Assembly: GCA_030267565.1 (NCBI GenBank)
Contig: BRXU01000027.1
Location: 221,001-285,000 of the forward strand
DNA: 64,000 nucleotides
Direction of reading: 5' to 3'
Source: Pleodorina starrii
Taxonomy: Eukaryota > Chlorophyta > Chlorophyceae > Chlamydomonadales > Volvocaceae
Shown one piece after another: positions 47,801-59,781 of the stretch. The first letter of the stretch is position 1, and every line of letters begins with the position of its first letter. The translations under genes were made by a program, and so were the position numbers. The notes beneath the pieces are model-generated. The model saw nothing but the letters and a program-made list of their open reading frames with translations, was not told the DNA's origin and did not search any database.

Positions 47801-50800
47801 CACTGGATGAGGCTCCCCCATTGACGACGGGCCCCGGGCCCCCACAAGTAGGCGCGCCAACATTCCTGACATCAGCTCTCGGGTGCAGCTGGGTGAGCCC
47901 TGTGCCCCAGACACCCAAATGAAGGCAAGGATTCGGATCAGCATGAAGCTTATCTTCTGTTTGCTGCCGCGGTGACCGTGAGTACACCCAACTTCATATG
48001 CTGAGCCCCCGAGCCCCCTTGACGGCAACTGGCGATTATACTTCGTGTGGACTGGGTCTTGATGTCAACAGCGCAGTCTGCTGGGGATGCGGTCGACCTT
48101 ATCTTTGCTAATTGCTTGTTATATATCAGCAAATAAAATCACAAATGGGCATCTCGACAGCCCAGTTCGTCTGGGGTAAGGGGTCGTCATCGTATAGTGG
48201 TCAGTATCCCCGCCTGTCAAATACACTCTGCCCGCGGGAGGCCGGGGTTCGATTCCCCGTGACGGCGTTTTGCATATGCGACATCCGTGCCATGTACGGT
48301 ACCTGCGGGCAATGCATCCTGCGGAAATATTCTCACTGGTTACAGTGCGCTTCAGGCGCTTCAACAAAGGTCCTGTCCAGGGTTAATCCAGCGGCCCAGT
48401 TGGCAATGTGATGTTACGGCAACAATGACCCGAACGACAGGAATGGGTGCCCCGCTTCACTTGAGCGAACCGACCGAGTGGGGTAAACAATGCGCCAAGC
48501 TCCTCCAAATTATGCAGCACATGCCTACCTGAGCGGGTCATCGATGACTGTGCGGGGATAGGGCTCCGGTTCCCCTTCAAGACTGTGCCCTTCACACCCC
48601 TGCACCGCCAACCCCAAATCCGCTCGCAGATCGAGGCGGTTGAGAACCACATGCCCCAGGTGGTTGTGGTGGACGAGATCGGCACGGAGGCGGAGGCGCT
48701 GGCCTGTCGTACCATTGCGGAGCGCGGTGTGCAGCTGATCGGCACCGCGCACGGCTGCCTGCTCGAGAACCTTATCAAGAACCCCACGCTGTCGGACCTC
48801 GTGGGCGGAGTGGCGGCGGTGACGCTGGGAGACGAGGAGGCGCGGCTGCGGGGCACGCAGAAGACCGTGAGTCGTCATGGCGGGACGTGGTCTTGTGGTG
48901 GTGGTGGGGCGGGGCGCGGGCGAGGAGGTGGGGCGGGGGGGGGGATGTTCGTAGAGGCGGCGAGGGCATGGTGCGCGGGCGGGGAGGACCACGGAGCAGG
49001 GGCGATGAGTTCAAAGGTGGGAGCGGGTGGGCGAGGTTCCAAAGAGGAGGATCGGGACCTGTAACGAGTCCATGAGCGGGGTTGAAAACCCGAGTGGGCT
49101 TTCCCTAGAGTGAACGGCCTCCTGTGTGAGCCGCAACGCTCCTGGAACTTCTTTCACCTTGCCCACTGCTCCACTCCCCACTCCCCACGCCCCTCCTTTC
49201 AGATCCTGGAGCGCAAGGCGCCGCCCACCTTCCCCATCCTGGTGGAGATCCGCGCCCGCAACTTCTACGTGGCGCACTGGGTGGAGGACAGCGTAGATCA
49301 GCTGCTGCTGGGGCGCATGCCGGTGGTGCAGGTGGGTGGGTGGGTGGGTGGATGGGTGCAGTTGAGGTTGAGGTGTAGCTGCAGCACCGCGGCATTCATG
49401 CGAGCCCTGAGGGGCCACGGTAAGGTTGAGGAAGGTCTCAAGCTTAATAGGGGCATAATAGAATTGGAAAATGTGAGGTCCTGCCGAGACTTGAACTCGG
49501 GTTACATGATTCAGAGTCATGTGTCCTAACCACTAGACCACAGGACCGCCCCGAAATTGTCCGATGAACGTCGCGAATAATTATGCCGACATATGCGACT
49601 CCAAAGGTCGAGGGAGGGCAGCACGGCGGGCCCTCGCAAGGTCTCGCTCGAGTGCTGGGCGGTTCGCGGGCGTGGCGGTGCAGAGCATGGATTCCCTTCG
49701 AGCGAAAGGATATCGCAATGGGGAATACGGACCGCAGCGAAGTAATCGAGATGCGGAGCGGCGAGGCGGCAGCGGCAGGGGAGGGACAGAGGGCGAAGAA
49801 AAGGGGCGGGCTCTCGCAATTCCGAAACATGGGATTGGCCCGGGGAGGGAGAAGAACGAGAAATCCGGGCGATCAGGACGCTGGAGAAGGCCAAGATCAC
49901 GGCCGGCAAGCGACCGTACCCTGATACGAACTTCACCACTTGATGAGCGAAGGTAGACTGAAAGTAGATATACTGTTTCATTTGCCTTGCGTACGGTACT
50001 GGCTCCCGGCCAGGTTCGCGAGCGGGATGCCAGCCAACCCCTGGGGCTGCGCATCAGCGAGCTGCCGTACGATCAAGTTCCGGATCCGGAGCGGACCGCC
50101 GACCTTGCGCGCAACAGCTGGGACGAGGACTACGAGGCCGGTGGGTTGCGCCACGTGCAATGCCACGTGCACTGCAAGGGGGGTTATCCACATATAGGCC
50201 GGAGCGGGGGGGGGGCGGCTCGGGGGTTGGAGGCACGGAGATGGGTAGATGGGTTAGGGGGCAGTTGCGCAGCATCCGTCTCATTGCGCAACGGGCTTTG
50301 AAGGGAGGACGCCGCACCTACGTGCTCCTACGGAGCAACTTGCAACTTGCACCGGCACCTGACCAAAGTAGTCGCGCGCGCGAGTTGTCCTCTTGTCCCC
50401 CTCCTCATGCACCCATCTCCGTCCCTTGGCTACGGTAACGTTTCAATGGTCCCCCTTCGGTCGCTTGCGGTCGCATCCGTCCCCTCAACTCCCCTCCTCT
50501 GCTCTCCTCTCTTCTCCCCTGCGCAGCGCTTCGTGAGGTCCACGGCAGCGGCGGCAACCCCTCCGACTCCTGGGTGTGGGCGGAGAAGATCCGCGCGCGA
50601 GGGAAGGTGAGCTGCGGACATCAACGAAAGGAAGGGAGAGACGGGTCGGCAGCCATACCCTCTTCGCATGTTGGCCGTCCACCGCCTTCTTTTTCCCCCG
50701 TGCGCCTCCCCGCCGCTCTTCGCGCCCAACCCCCCGACGAGATCCCCGCCAGCTGCCCTGGGGCTCCGCCCGACCTGTCCGTGTCCGCGGTCCGTACTGT

Positions 50801-51021
50801 CCCACCGCCCGCGCCGTTCAACTCCCATCTGCCCCGGGCTCCGCCGCGCGCAGGACGCCGGCCAGGGCACGTCGGCGCCTGGCGGCGGCCTGTCGGGCGG
50901 CATCGGCTCCTCTCGCTCCTTCTTCATCGCCTCGCGCTCCGCCGCCGGGCCCAACGTGCCACCGCCGCCGTCGAACGTGGGTGGCAGCAGCAAGAAAGCG
51001 GCCAAGAAGGGACGCCGGTAA
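44859..51021 (+). CDS. Ycf45/SPD1-like AAA ATPase, probably plastid-targeted
   Basis: Thirteen exons: 44859-44905, 44971-45098, 45166-45239, 45396-45458, 45761-45838, 46287-46479, 46958-47090, 47302-47383, 48630-48866, 49203-49331, 50014-50140, 50527-50606, 50854-51021 (1,539 nt, 512 aa, all junctions in phase). The N-terminus ([14 protein letters not shown], then Arg/Ser/Val-rich) has transit-peptide character. The core has [20 protein letters not shown], a Walker [10 protein letters not shown] (about 203-211), [20 protein letters not shown], Walker [11 protein letters not shown] (about 277-284), GTAHG and [16 protein letters not shown]. This order is diagnostic of the Ycf45/SpoIIIAA-like ATPase family, whose plant member SPD1 is needed for plastid development. 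A Ser/Lys-rich tail ends the protein. The first two exons are less certain than the rest; an alternative start is ATG at 45129. Introns 8 and 10 host tRNA genes. Confidence 0.9.
47522..47606 (+). tRNA. trnD-GUC: tRNA-Asp(GUC) with intron, copy 1
   Basis: Acceptor stem GTCGTCA pairs with TGACGGC (one G-U). The T arm is CCGGGG-TTCGATT-CCCCG-like. The anticodon loop is CTGTCA with GTC at positions 34-36. An intron of about 13 nt (AGTATGCTGTGCC) follows base 37. The gene lies in intron 8 of the Ycf45-like gene, on the same strand. Confidence 0.92.
48183..48267 (+). tRNA. trnD-GUC: tRNA-Asp(GUC) with intron, copy 2
   Basis: Mature sequence identical to copy 1, 661 bp downstream in the same host intron. 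The intron has the same length but a different sequence (AATACACTCTGCC). About 25 bp of 5' flank (CAGCCCAGKTCSTCTGGG) is shared, pointing to a local duplication. Confidence 0.92.
49476..49547 (-). tRNA. trnQ-CUG: tRNA-Gln(CUG)
   Basis: The minus strand folds as a 72-nt tRNA: acceptor GGTCCTG/CAGGACC, D arm with TAGTGGTTAGGAC, anticodon stem CATGA/TCATG with loop CTCTGAA (anticodon CTG), T arm CCGAG-TTCAAGT-CTCGG, no intron. It sits antisense in intron 10 of the Ycf45-like gene. Confidence 0.92.
50171..50199 (-). repeat. solo copy of the 36-bp dispersed repeat (Ycf45-like intron 11)
   Basis: The plus strand reads GGGGGGTTATCCACATATAG then GCCGGAGCG, the reverse complement of the repeat with one change. 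It is followed by a G-run and is antisense to the host gene, unlike the other copies. Confidence 0.75.
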
Positions 51022-52098
51022 TCGTTCCCTTTATCCGTAAGGGATCAGTCGTAATTTTATCCTTACAAAAGCTCCGTCTCGACGCTGATGGGATCTTGTT
51101 TGTGGGCTGGATTGGGTTGGGCGAGTGCCAGCGGGGCCGGGGTTTCACGTGCTCTGCTGAGGCGACCCCCGGGGGAGGCTGTGGCGGCGATGTGAAGGAT
51201 GGAGAGCAGGGCTAGGCGCGAGAGAGGGTCTTCCCGGGGGTGGTTTTGTTTTTATTTGATTGGGGACTTGCGGATTTGATTGGGGACTTGTGGGTTTGAT
51301 GGGGGGGCTTACGGAGAGGCGCGACTGGTGCAAGTTGGAAGGGCTGAGGGGCGCCTGAGTCGGTCAAATCTTGGCCACTCAGCAACGTTGCGACCGAGCG
51401 GTGCGGTGCGGCGCGGAGTGATTTGGCCCTTCGCGATGCGGTGACTGAGCCCCGCACGGGGGCGGGACGGGGGAGCCCAAGTAATAAGTTCACCCGACGG
51501 GGTTGAGAGAGGGAGGGGCTGGGAGCAACGAAGGGAACTGGGAGGGAGGGGTGGGGAGGGTCGGGGTCTGGGTTACCGTTAGGAGTACGCAGCTTCAGCT
51601 GCGGACCGACTGCGCAGGGCCGCGCCCATACCGTATTTCATTCTTGATGATGGAGGAGGGGAGAGTTGAAGAGAAAGAGGGTGAGGATCTGCTCTGTGGT
51701 GAGGATCTGCGCCGGGGCGAGCGGCCTAGGGTACGTTCCGGTGTCGACCTGGGTTGGCGCCGCCGCACCGCCGCACTACCCTCGCGCGTGCGCGTTACCC
51801 AGTTTGTCGGGGAAGAAGCAAAAACCATCTCCTGTCCTCGTGTCCTGTACTCTCCGTGGCGCTTCCAGTGCGATGCCTGCAGCTGAGCGGGGGGGGGGGG
51901 ACGGGCGGCCGGGCGACGGAGATGGGAACCCTCGTTTGTCGCTGTCGTTTCTTTGCGTGTCCTGGCGTTGATTGTGCGGTTTGTTCTTGCGTGGCATGTG
52001 TTTATGACGCCGGTCCCGGCGCCTGGCGCGTGCGTTGTTAAGAGGCTTACTGTGAGGGAGGGGCCCCGGGGAGCACGAAAACCCCCCGTGTTGTTTGC

Positions 52099-52103
52099 TG
52101 TAA
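52099..52103 (+). terminator. candidate TGTAA poly(A) signal of the Ycf45-like gene
   Basis: TGTAA in TTTGCTGTAAGGAG, about 1.08 kb after the stop codon at 51021. The intervening sequence shows no gene and is read as 3' UTR. Confidence 0.5.
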
Positions 52104-53639
52104 GGAGCCGCTGGCGCAATAAATGTGGGCCTTGTGGGCACAACCCTGCGCAACCGCTTTCGAGGCGGGGCGCTGACGGCGGCATGCTGCCGGGTGTGTC
52201 AAGCCGCGGGCCGCCCGACTGAGTTGGTTTGCGCATCACGTATCGGGCCGCGGTCGGGATCGTTTGCAAATAAGAGAAAGATTAAACATCGACCGGGGTT
52301 CGTTTTTGTACTGTTGTTGTTGCTGCTGCCGCTGCTGTGAGCTGCAGACCCTCCCCAATCAAATGATCGTTCGGTGTACGGCACGATTGCTGTGTTGATG
52401 ATGTACTTTTGCGAGGTGTCGTGACATGGTCCCCCGCTGAATGGTCGAGTTCCCCCCCCCCCCCTACTGGCAGATGGGGACGCAGGCTGCAGGTGTAGAT
52501 GTAGACTTGGAGTTCTTGAGGTGAGGTGAGGAAGGCCCCGGCGGGTTCATTTCGATTAGCCCAGACGGACCAACGAACCATAGCTCCTTTGTACCATAGC
52601 ACGTCGAGGGAAGTTGTTGTGGTTGTTGCGGTGCGCTCCCGACTCGGGGCCGACGCGAGCAAGTGAAGCGAGAGGCAGAAGGAAAGGGACGGAGGGCCAT
52701 GCGTGCAGAGCTTGGTGCGGATGTAGTCTACCCGGAAAAAGTATCACCCTGGGGGAGCTGCGCGCGGCGCGTGACGCCGGGGCTGCCGTACATATGGACG
52801 CAAGTGAAGCGTGGCGCAGGGAAGGCTTCTCCCGGGCACGTTGACGTGTCGATGAACTGAAAAGGCTGTTTGCACTCGGTGTCCCCCGAATGTATCATAT
52901 TTCATAAAAAAAACGGCGTTGCAGTGAGGGGGGGACAGCGGTGGGCCCTGGTGGGCGGAGCGCGGAGGTGTGGGCCGTTGACGGCTCGTGTTGGCTCCGG
53001 GAGTGATACTGTGTGATGATGAGCATTGGCTTGGACGAGATGACGGCGCCGGCAGTCTGGCCTGGCTGCACCTGGTGCGGTCCGGTCCGTTCGACTGTTC
53101 TTGGACTGTGGAGGGACGAGGCATTCAATCGGGCGGGCAGCGGGGTGCGCAATGCGTCGGTGGTCCTCGGCACGGTTTGCCTGTGCTGAGGGCAATGGAA
53201 GTAACGAAGTATCGAGGCCAGCGGGGGGCGGCGTGTCCTGAGGGCCGCTACGACGTAGTCACCGTTTTTGAGGGGCTGGTCTTGCGTGGCAAGGTGTGGG
53301 CAAGCGTACGCTCATGTAATCGTGGCGTTTCCATGCGGGCGAAGGATAAGTGAGCGGGGTACGTGTTACCAAGGAGGCGGTCGTGCCAAACAAGCCGATG
53401 CTGCTTTCTAGGCACGGAGCGGACAGGCCGAAACATATTTACGTCCCGCGGGCATTCATGCCCGGACCTCGGAGCCCGCGACTTCTCAACGAACCCATCG
53501 CAAGCAAGGAGTTCGACAGCGCGGAAACACGAAACGCAGGGTAGACGACATAATATCAGGCGTGATGAGCAACTATGCGAAGGCATTATGGCATTTCGTA
53601 TTGTTGCGGAATTCCATTTCCGAAACCACTCGTACGGTC

Positions 53640-53990
53640 GGCCGCCACCGCTTTGCTATAAAGCGGCAAATTTTGCTAGCAATTTTATCCTTCCAGGCTT
53701 TCGAGCCGGTTTTGATTACATGATGAGTGGTGGACACACCGATATATCGGTGAGAGGGGCGCCGCCCCCAACCTTGTTACGTCTTGAAGTGGCCTCTCCC
53801 CCAACTCTGATATCAAAAAGCCTGGAAGGATCAAAGCCTCTATTGCGGCTGGTTCGTCTTAAGCTCTGAGTAAGCGTAGGATATACGCAGGCAAGGTGTG
53901 CCATGGCGGCGTTGGCCGCGATCGAACCCACCGCCTCGCGCTTTCCTGCAACGCGGAGGTCCGTTGTTTGAGCTGGGCGCCTCTCGTTCT
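53640..53990 (-). mobile_element. possible tRNA-derived SINE
   Basis: On the minus strand a tRNA-like head (CCCAGCTCAAACAACGG resembling an A box, then GGTGGGTTCGATC as a B box) is followed by an unrelated body of about 250 bp ending near CATGTAATCAAAACCGG. The body contains an inverted pair, ATCCTTCCAGGCTTT and its complement, at about 53687-53701 and 53817-53831. No target-site duplication was established. Confidence 0.35.
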
Positions 53991-54856
53991 CTGCATGCCA
54001 ACTTACATTTGTTTGCATGGCGTTTGATAGTGTCGCTCTGATGTGATCGTGTGCCCCATTGAGTCTGCGCCGTGGACGGCCGCGTCTTCCGAAAATATTG
54101 CTCTGCGCCTCCTACCTCTGGGCAGTCCTGTGAGCAGTCCAGCATTCATCCAGCGTTGGCAGGGGGCAACATCTTTGGATGCGGGCGTACACTGCTCGCG
54201 CAACAAGATGTTCGTTGTGTCTTCGCATGATTACAGTGGACGTTTGGCGGGGAGCAAGGGGCAGGGGGGAGCTGGGACGGGCGGCTGTTACCACACCGAT
54301 TATCGTAGTGGCGAAAAACACTGGCGAGCAATGTCCTGCACCGTGGCATCCATCCAAGCAGCTCTCGGCCAAAGCTGTACACACCTCACTACCACAACAA
54401 ACAAAGGCCCATGGACGTGTTTCCACTAGCACATGCACAGCAGCACCTGCACAAACGTTTTTTCATCACGCATCCCTTGCCGTATGTTGCCTTATTCCAC
54501 GGATGCTGCCATCCCGCGCCACCCGTCCACGCAACATCTGGATCAACTGGATTGGTTCTACGAAACAAGAGATTTACCATCATTATGCGTGATACAACAT
54601 ATACCGGTATTGTATTCCCACGCCAAGAAGCCTCCAGCTCCCACACCAGGGTCAGCCCCGTTGTTGCACCTGCTCTCACCCCCCCTCCCTCCTCCTCCCG
54701 GCTTTTGTCGCCATCACCTGCCACCCCAGCCCATTTCCCCGGCCGAAAGGTCGTCAAAAGAAAAGCGTCAAAACAGACCCCGCAAGAGCGCAAATGACAG
54801 GCTCCAAAACAGTGCAAAAGAAGATATTTTATGTCCCGCACTTAAGCTTCTTTGGC

Positions 54857-54936
54857 GAGCGAGGCGGTTGGGTGGCCATCAGTAAAGGCCGGGCGAGCGA
54901 GGCGGTTGGGTGGCCATCAGTAAAGGCCGGGCTGGG
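54857..54936 (+). repeat. two-copy tandem repeat of about 39 bp
   Basis: GCGAGCGAGGCGGTTGGGTG followed by GCCATCAGTAAAGGCCGG occurs twice head to tail with almost no change. Confidence 0.85.
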
Positions 54937-57040
54937 GAGGAGGAAGCCGGGCCAAGGGAGCCCGAGGCGTCCCCTCCCCAACCCCGGGCTTCGGCCACCC
55001 AACTCCCATCCTGGACGCAAAACCAATAGGGTAGTCACGCGCCACCTCACGCTCATGCCAAGGCGCTCACGCCTGGCCAGGGCCGCCCGCGCCGGTGCGC
55101 TCGCAGCGCAGTGAAAGGTCCTCCGGAAGGCGCGGGCGCCGGCCCACGGCAGCAAGCAGCAAGCACACACCACGTCCCAACGGCGCCCAAACAAAAGATG
55201 GTTCTGCCATGCAGTTTATGCATAAGGCCCCATCCCCCCGGAGCCCCCGCGTGCGCGCGCCAAGTAAGGCGCCCTGCAGCAGGGTCGCGGCCAATGCGAC
55301 CACAACGACACCGGAGCAGGGGCGCGGGCGCGTCTAGGGATCCCACCTTCCGTACTCCCGTACTCCCGTACTACCGTATTATCGTGCTGCTCAAACGGTA
55401 GTACCTGTCCCGCCCCGCACCCGGGCAATCCGACCCCTCACGTGTAGCCGCAGCGGATGGGCGCATTGTCGGGAGCCACTCAGCGGCTCTGGTTGTACGG
55501 CTGCAAAGGCAAAAGCAAACATCAGAACTTACCACCGGTTCACCACCGGGACGCTTTGCCGCCGACCAGCCTCAGGAAGCACACGTAGCCCCAACAAGGT
55601 GTTGGCGCGGGCGGGTGTTAAGCGCGCCGGGCATCCCGCCTTCCTGGCAGTTCCAACCTGCCCCTCCTCCCGCGCAGACCCCTTCTCTCAGAGCACGTGA
55701 CCGCCTCCAGCTCCTAGGCGACGGCCCGCCTTCTAAGCCGGGGCCCACGCCGCTGCACCCCTCCCCCACCTCACCTCACTCATACACCCTCGAATGGACG
55801 CCGGCGGGTACACACATGCACCCCAGCGGCACCGGCCACCCCCTGCTCTCGCGCCACCGCACCCCCATTCACCACAACCCCATTCAACGCACCCCACTTC
55901 AGCGCCAGCCCAGATTCAACATCCTCCTGGCTGCGTCAGCGCTGCTGCTGCCCTCAACGCGCAAACCTCGACCAACACGCCGCTCCATCCCCGCACCCCG
56001 CCACGGCACCCTGGCACCCTGGCCGTGAGGAGGGTGGGGGTGTGGGTGGGCAGGGGCGTGGGCGCTCTCCCTGCCGCCGACCAACCGACCGACCATGCAA
56101 AATGCTTGCAGCCGATCTGACACCCGCGGCGCGAACCCCAACACCTCAACACGCCAACACCCCAACAGCTCGCCGCAGGGGCCGACGTTCCCCGCTGATG
56201 CTGGTGTTGATGGTGTTGATGGTGTTGATGCGCTGCGCAACCCCGTAAGTCTGCACGGCAACCAAAAAAATCGTACGACAACGGAGACGGGGCTGCACCG
56301 GGTGCCCGTAAACCGGTGGCCAAGCGCGGCCGTCCGCCCACAAGCCATCTTCGCCTGCAACAAATGCCGCGCAACAAATAGGTTTCTTCTGCGATGCGAT
56401 GCGATGATATGCGATTCGATGCAAGGCCAGCCAAGCCTCAAACGTTGAAGTTCCACGGTTGTCGTACATGCCGCCTTTTCGCACACGGTCTTTTATCTCA
56501 TTCAGTCGGTGCCCCAGGCCGTCACACCACCCCCGTCCAGATGCGCCTTCCTGGTCTCTCCTCTCCTCTCCTCTGCTGGCGGCCTCCAGGCTTCGCGGCC
56601 CCCAACCGCAGCTCGCCAAGCGCAACCGCAACACACCAAGCGCCCCAACAAAGCTCCTTCCACGAGAAATGGCAGATGAATTATTGACCCTCCGCAAACA
56701 CCCACAAACACCACCTTCGGATACGTAACCCCCCGGCGCAGCCACCAGCCAGTGCATGACCCCCTTACCTTCCCCCTTTCCCCCCTTCCCCGCGCAACCC
56801 AAACCTCAAACCCCAAAACAAAGCAAGACAAAACCATATTCACCGCGACTACCAGGACTGCAAGCCCAGGCCCTCGCCAAACGACAGCCCCCGGCGTCAT
56901 ACCCCACCAGCGGCCGCAGCTGCGGTCCCTCTTCCCCCTTTCCCCCCGCCGCTCGGGGGCAGCAGCAGCAGCTCTACACCCCTACCGCTGCAGCTGCCGC
57001 TGCCGCTGCGGCGGCCGTTACAACCGCTGACGGCTGCGGC

Positions 57041-59750
57041 TCACGATCCGCCACCCCATCCTTTAAACGCTGCCCCGGTACCGCCCATCCCTCCGACCAG
57101 CCCGCCGCCGGCGGATCCCGCAGGCGGGGGCGCGCGGGGCTGCGCCGCCATCGCTGCCGCCGCGGCGGCGGCGGTCAGCTCTGCGGCCTGCTGCCGCAGT
57201 CGGGACTGCAGCATCAGGTGTTGCAGCGCGGGCACCACACCCGCCAAGCCCAGGCCCTGCTGAAGGCTGGCGGCAGCGGCCAACGGCGCACCACTGGCGG
57301 CGCCGTCAGCCGCAGGTCCCGACGACACCTCCCCAATGTCCTCCTGAGGCTCCTGCGGCAGCGGCTGCGACGACTGCTGCTGCTGCTGCGATTGCCGCCG
57401 CTGCTGGTGCTGGTGGTGCTGCTGCTGCTGCTGCAGGTGGTGCAAATACGCGCTCACGGCCGCGGCCTCCTGCGCGGCAGCCGCCATTGCACTCTTCCCA
57501 ACAATACCGGGCGCGGGCAGGGGCAGTGGCAGGGGCAGGGGAAGGGCCTCGCCGCGCCCCACGGCGGCGGCCGCGACGGTGGCCGCTGCCACGGCGGCGG
57601 CAGCGGCTGCTGCCGCCTGCTCCGCCTGCGCCCGCAGCGCCCCCGAAACGGCATGCGAGTGCGAGTGCGACTGCGATATGGATTGCGAGTGCGAGTGCGA
57701 GTGCGCTGGTCTTGTCACCCGCCTGGTGTGCTTGGAGCCCAGCTTGGGGCCGTCCCGCGCACCGGTGGACGTGGACGTGGACTCGGGGAGACTGCTTCCC
57801 CCGCCGCCAGCGATGCCCTGCCCCTGTTGCCCCTGTTGCTGCTGCTGCTGCTGTTGCTGCAGCTGCTGTTGCCCTTGTTGCTGTATCTGCATCTGCTGCA
57901 GTTGCTGCTGTTGATGCTGCAGCTGCTGTTGTGGCTGCTGCTGCATCTGCTGCATCTGCCCCTGTTGCAGTTGCTGTTGCTGCAGCAGCTGCTGCCGCTG
58001 CGCAGCCAGAAGCATCCAGGGCCCGCTCGCAAACGGAAACGCGGCGCCGCCCGAGGAGGTCAGCAGCGCCTGAAGCTGCGCCCGGAGGAGGCTCTCCGCG
58101 CCGGGGCCGGAGCCGTAGGCCGCTGCCGGGACCGACGACGCGTGCGCGGCCGGGCCCCCAGCTGAGGCCGAGGGCGTGGCAGCGCTGCTGCGGCCACCGG
58201 TGCTGGCGCGTCGCTCCGCGCGCTCTGGCTGGGGCAAGGACCGCTGACGCGGATGCTCACCCGCGGCCGGCTGCGGGTCGCCCCATTCCGGCTCCTCTCC
58301 ATCCGGGTAGCTCCGCCGGGGGCCCCGCCGCTGTTTCTCCGTCTGGCCCCATTCCGGCTCCTCCTCCTTTTGAAGGCGCAACAGCAACTGCTGCTGCTGC
58401 TGCTGCTGCTGCAGATGCAGATGTAGCTGATGGGCCAGCGGCAGCGGGTGCGGCGGCGGCGAGCCGGGAGGCTGCGCCCCCGCCGCGACTTCCACGCCCC
58501 CGGTGTCCCGGCTGGGGGCGTCTTCGTGCGGCTGCTCCCCCTCCAGTTGCTGACGCTGCTGCTCCTGCTCCTGCTCCTCCTCCTGCTCCTGCCGCCGCAG
58601 CTGCATCTCCTGCTCATGCTGCTGCGTCTGCAGTTGCTGGTGCTGGTGTTGCTTCCCGGTGGTCTTCCGCTGCTCGCGCCGCCGCGTCTGCGCGAGCTGC
58701 TGCTGCTGCTGCCACTGCTGCTGCCAGGGCTGATGCCAGGGGTGCGCCCAAGCCTGCTGCTGCTGCTGTTGTTGCTGTCGCGTTTGCACCTCCGCTGCCT
58801 GGTGCTGGTGCTGGTGCTGCTGCCGCTGATTCCGCAGCTCCTGCACATGCGCCAGGAGGCCGGCTTGCACTGGAAGGCCGTAGCCCATCGCGGCCATGTG
58901 CATGCCAACGCCAAGCGCCGAGGCGGCGGCAGCGGCGGCGGCAGGGGAGGGCAGCGGCAGCGGCAGAGGCAGCGGCGGAAGCGGCAGCGGCAACGGCAGC
59001 GGCGGCAGCGGCAGCGGCAGCGCCGGCGGGAAGGGCCACCCGAAGGGCGGCGGCGACGGAGGCTCGCCCGCCGCCGCCAGGGCACCGGCCGCGGGGGCCG
59101 GGCCTCCACGGAAGTCAGGGCTGTCCCCCTGCCCCGGCGGTGGCGGCGGCGGCGGCGCAGCGGCCGAGCCGGGGCGCTCCGACCTGACCGCAGGCTGGCC
59201 CTCGTCCTGCTGCCGGCCTTGGCAGCCCTCCGTAACGTCACCATCTCCGCTCACTCGCCAGTTCTGAGCTTGGTCGAGGTCGCGGTCTCGCTCCGGCAGG
59301 AGGTCGTTGGAGTGGGAGCGCCGGATGCGACGGTGGCGGGAGCCGTCGCCGCCGCCGCCGCTGCCGTCCGCGGCGGCGGCGCCGCCAGCGGCGCCGTCAC
59401 CGTCGGCGGCTGTAGCCCCTCCTGTCTTGTCAAGCAGGGCAGCAGCCGCGGAGCGCTTGGTGCCGCCACCACCGCCGCCACCGGCAGGCTGTAGGGCGGA
59501 GGCAGCTGCAGCGGAATGGTTGGGCGACAGGGCTGTCTCGGTCGGAGATGCTGCCGCGACGTCGAGACCGGCAGCAGCATGACCTGCGGAAGCGGCATAG
59601 GCACCAGCGGCGGTGGCATTGGCCGCCGCCGCCGTCGCCGCCGCTGCCGTAGGCACCGCGGTGACGTCAGCAGCGTTGGCCGTGGCGCCGCCGCCGCCGC
59701 AGACGTAGTTGAACAGAGCCCTCGCAAAGGCGGGAACACCTGCCAGCCGC

Positions 59751-59781
<31 letters not shown>

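Larger units (their letters stand above)
52104..57040. other. intergenic, no protein gene supported
   Basis: No open frame here shows domains, coding-like third-position GC or splice-compatible neighbours. It may hold the 3' UTR of the minus-strand gene ending at 57041, for which TTACA at 57018-57022 gives only a very near TGTAA. It contains a SINE-like segment and a short tandem duplication, listed separately. Confidence 0.45.

Noticed and set aside
57487..59494. Plus-strand open frames over the large minus-strand gene (Ala/Arg- or Leu-rich)
   Set aside because: They are antisense shadows of CAG/GCN codon runs; they lack ordinary-composition blocks, while the minus frame is open for 5.7 kb and splices in phase to an exon with a domain-like region.
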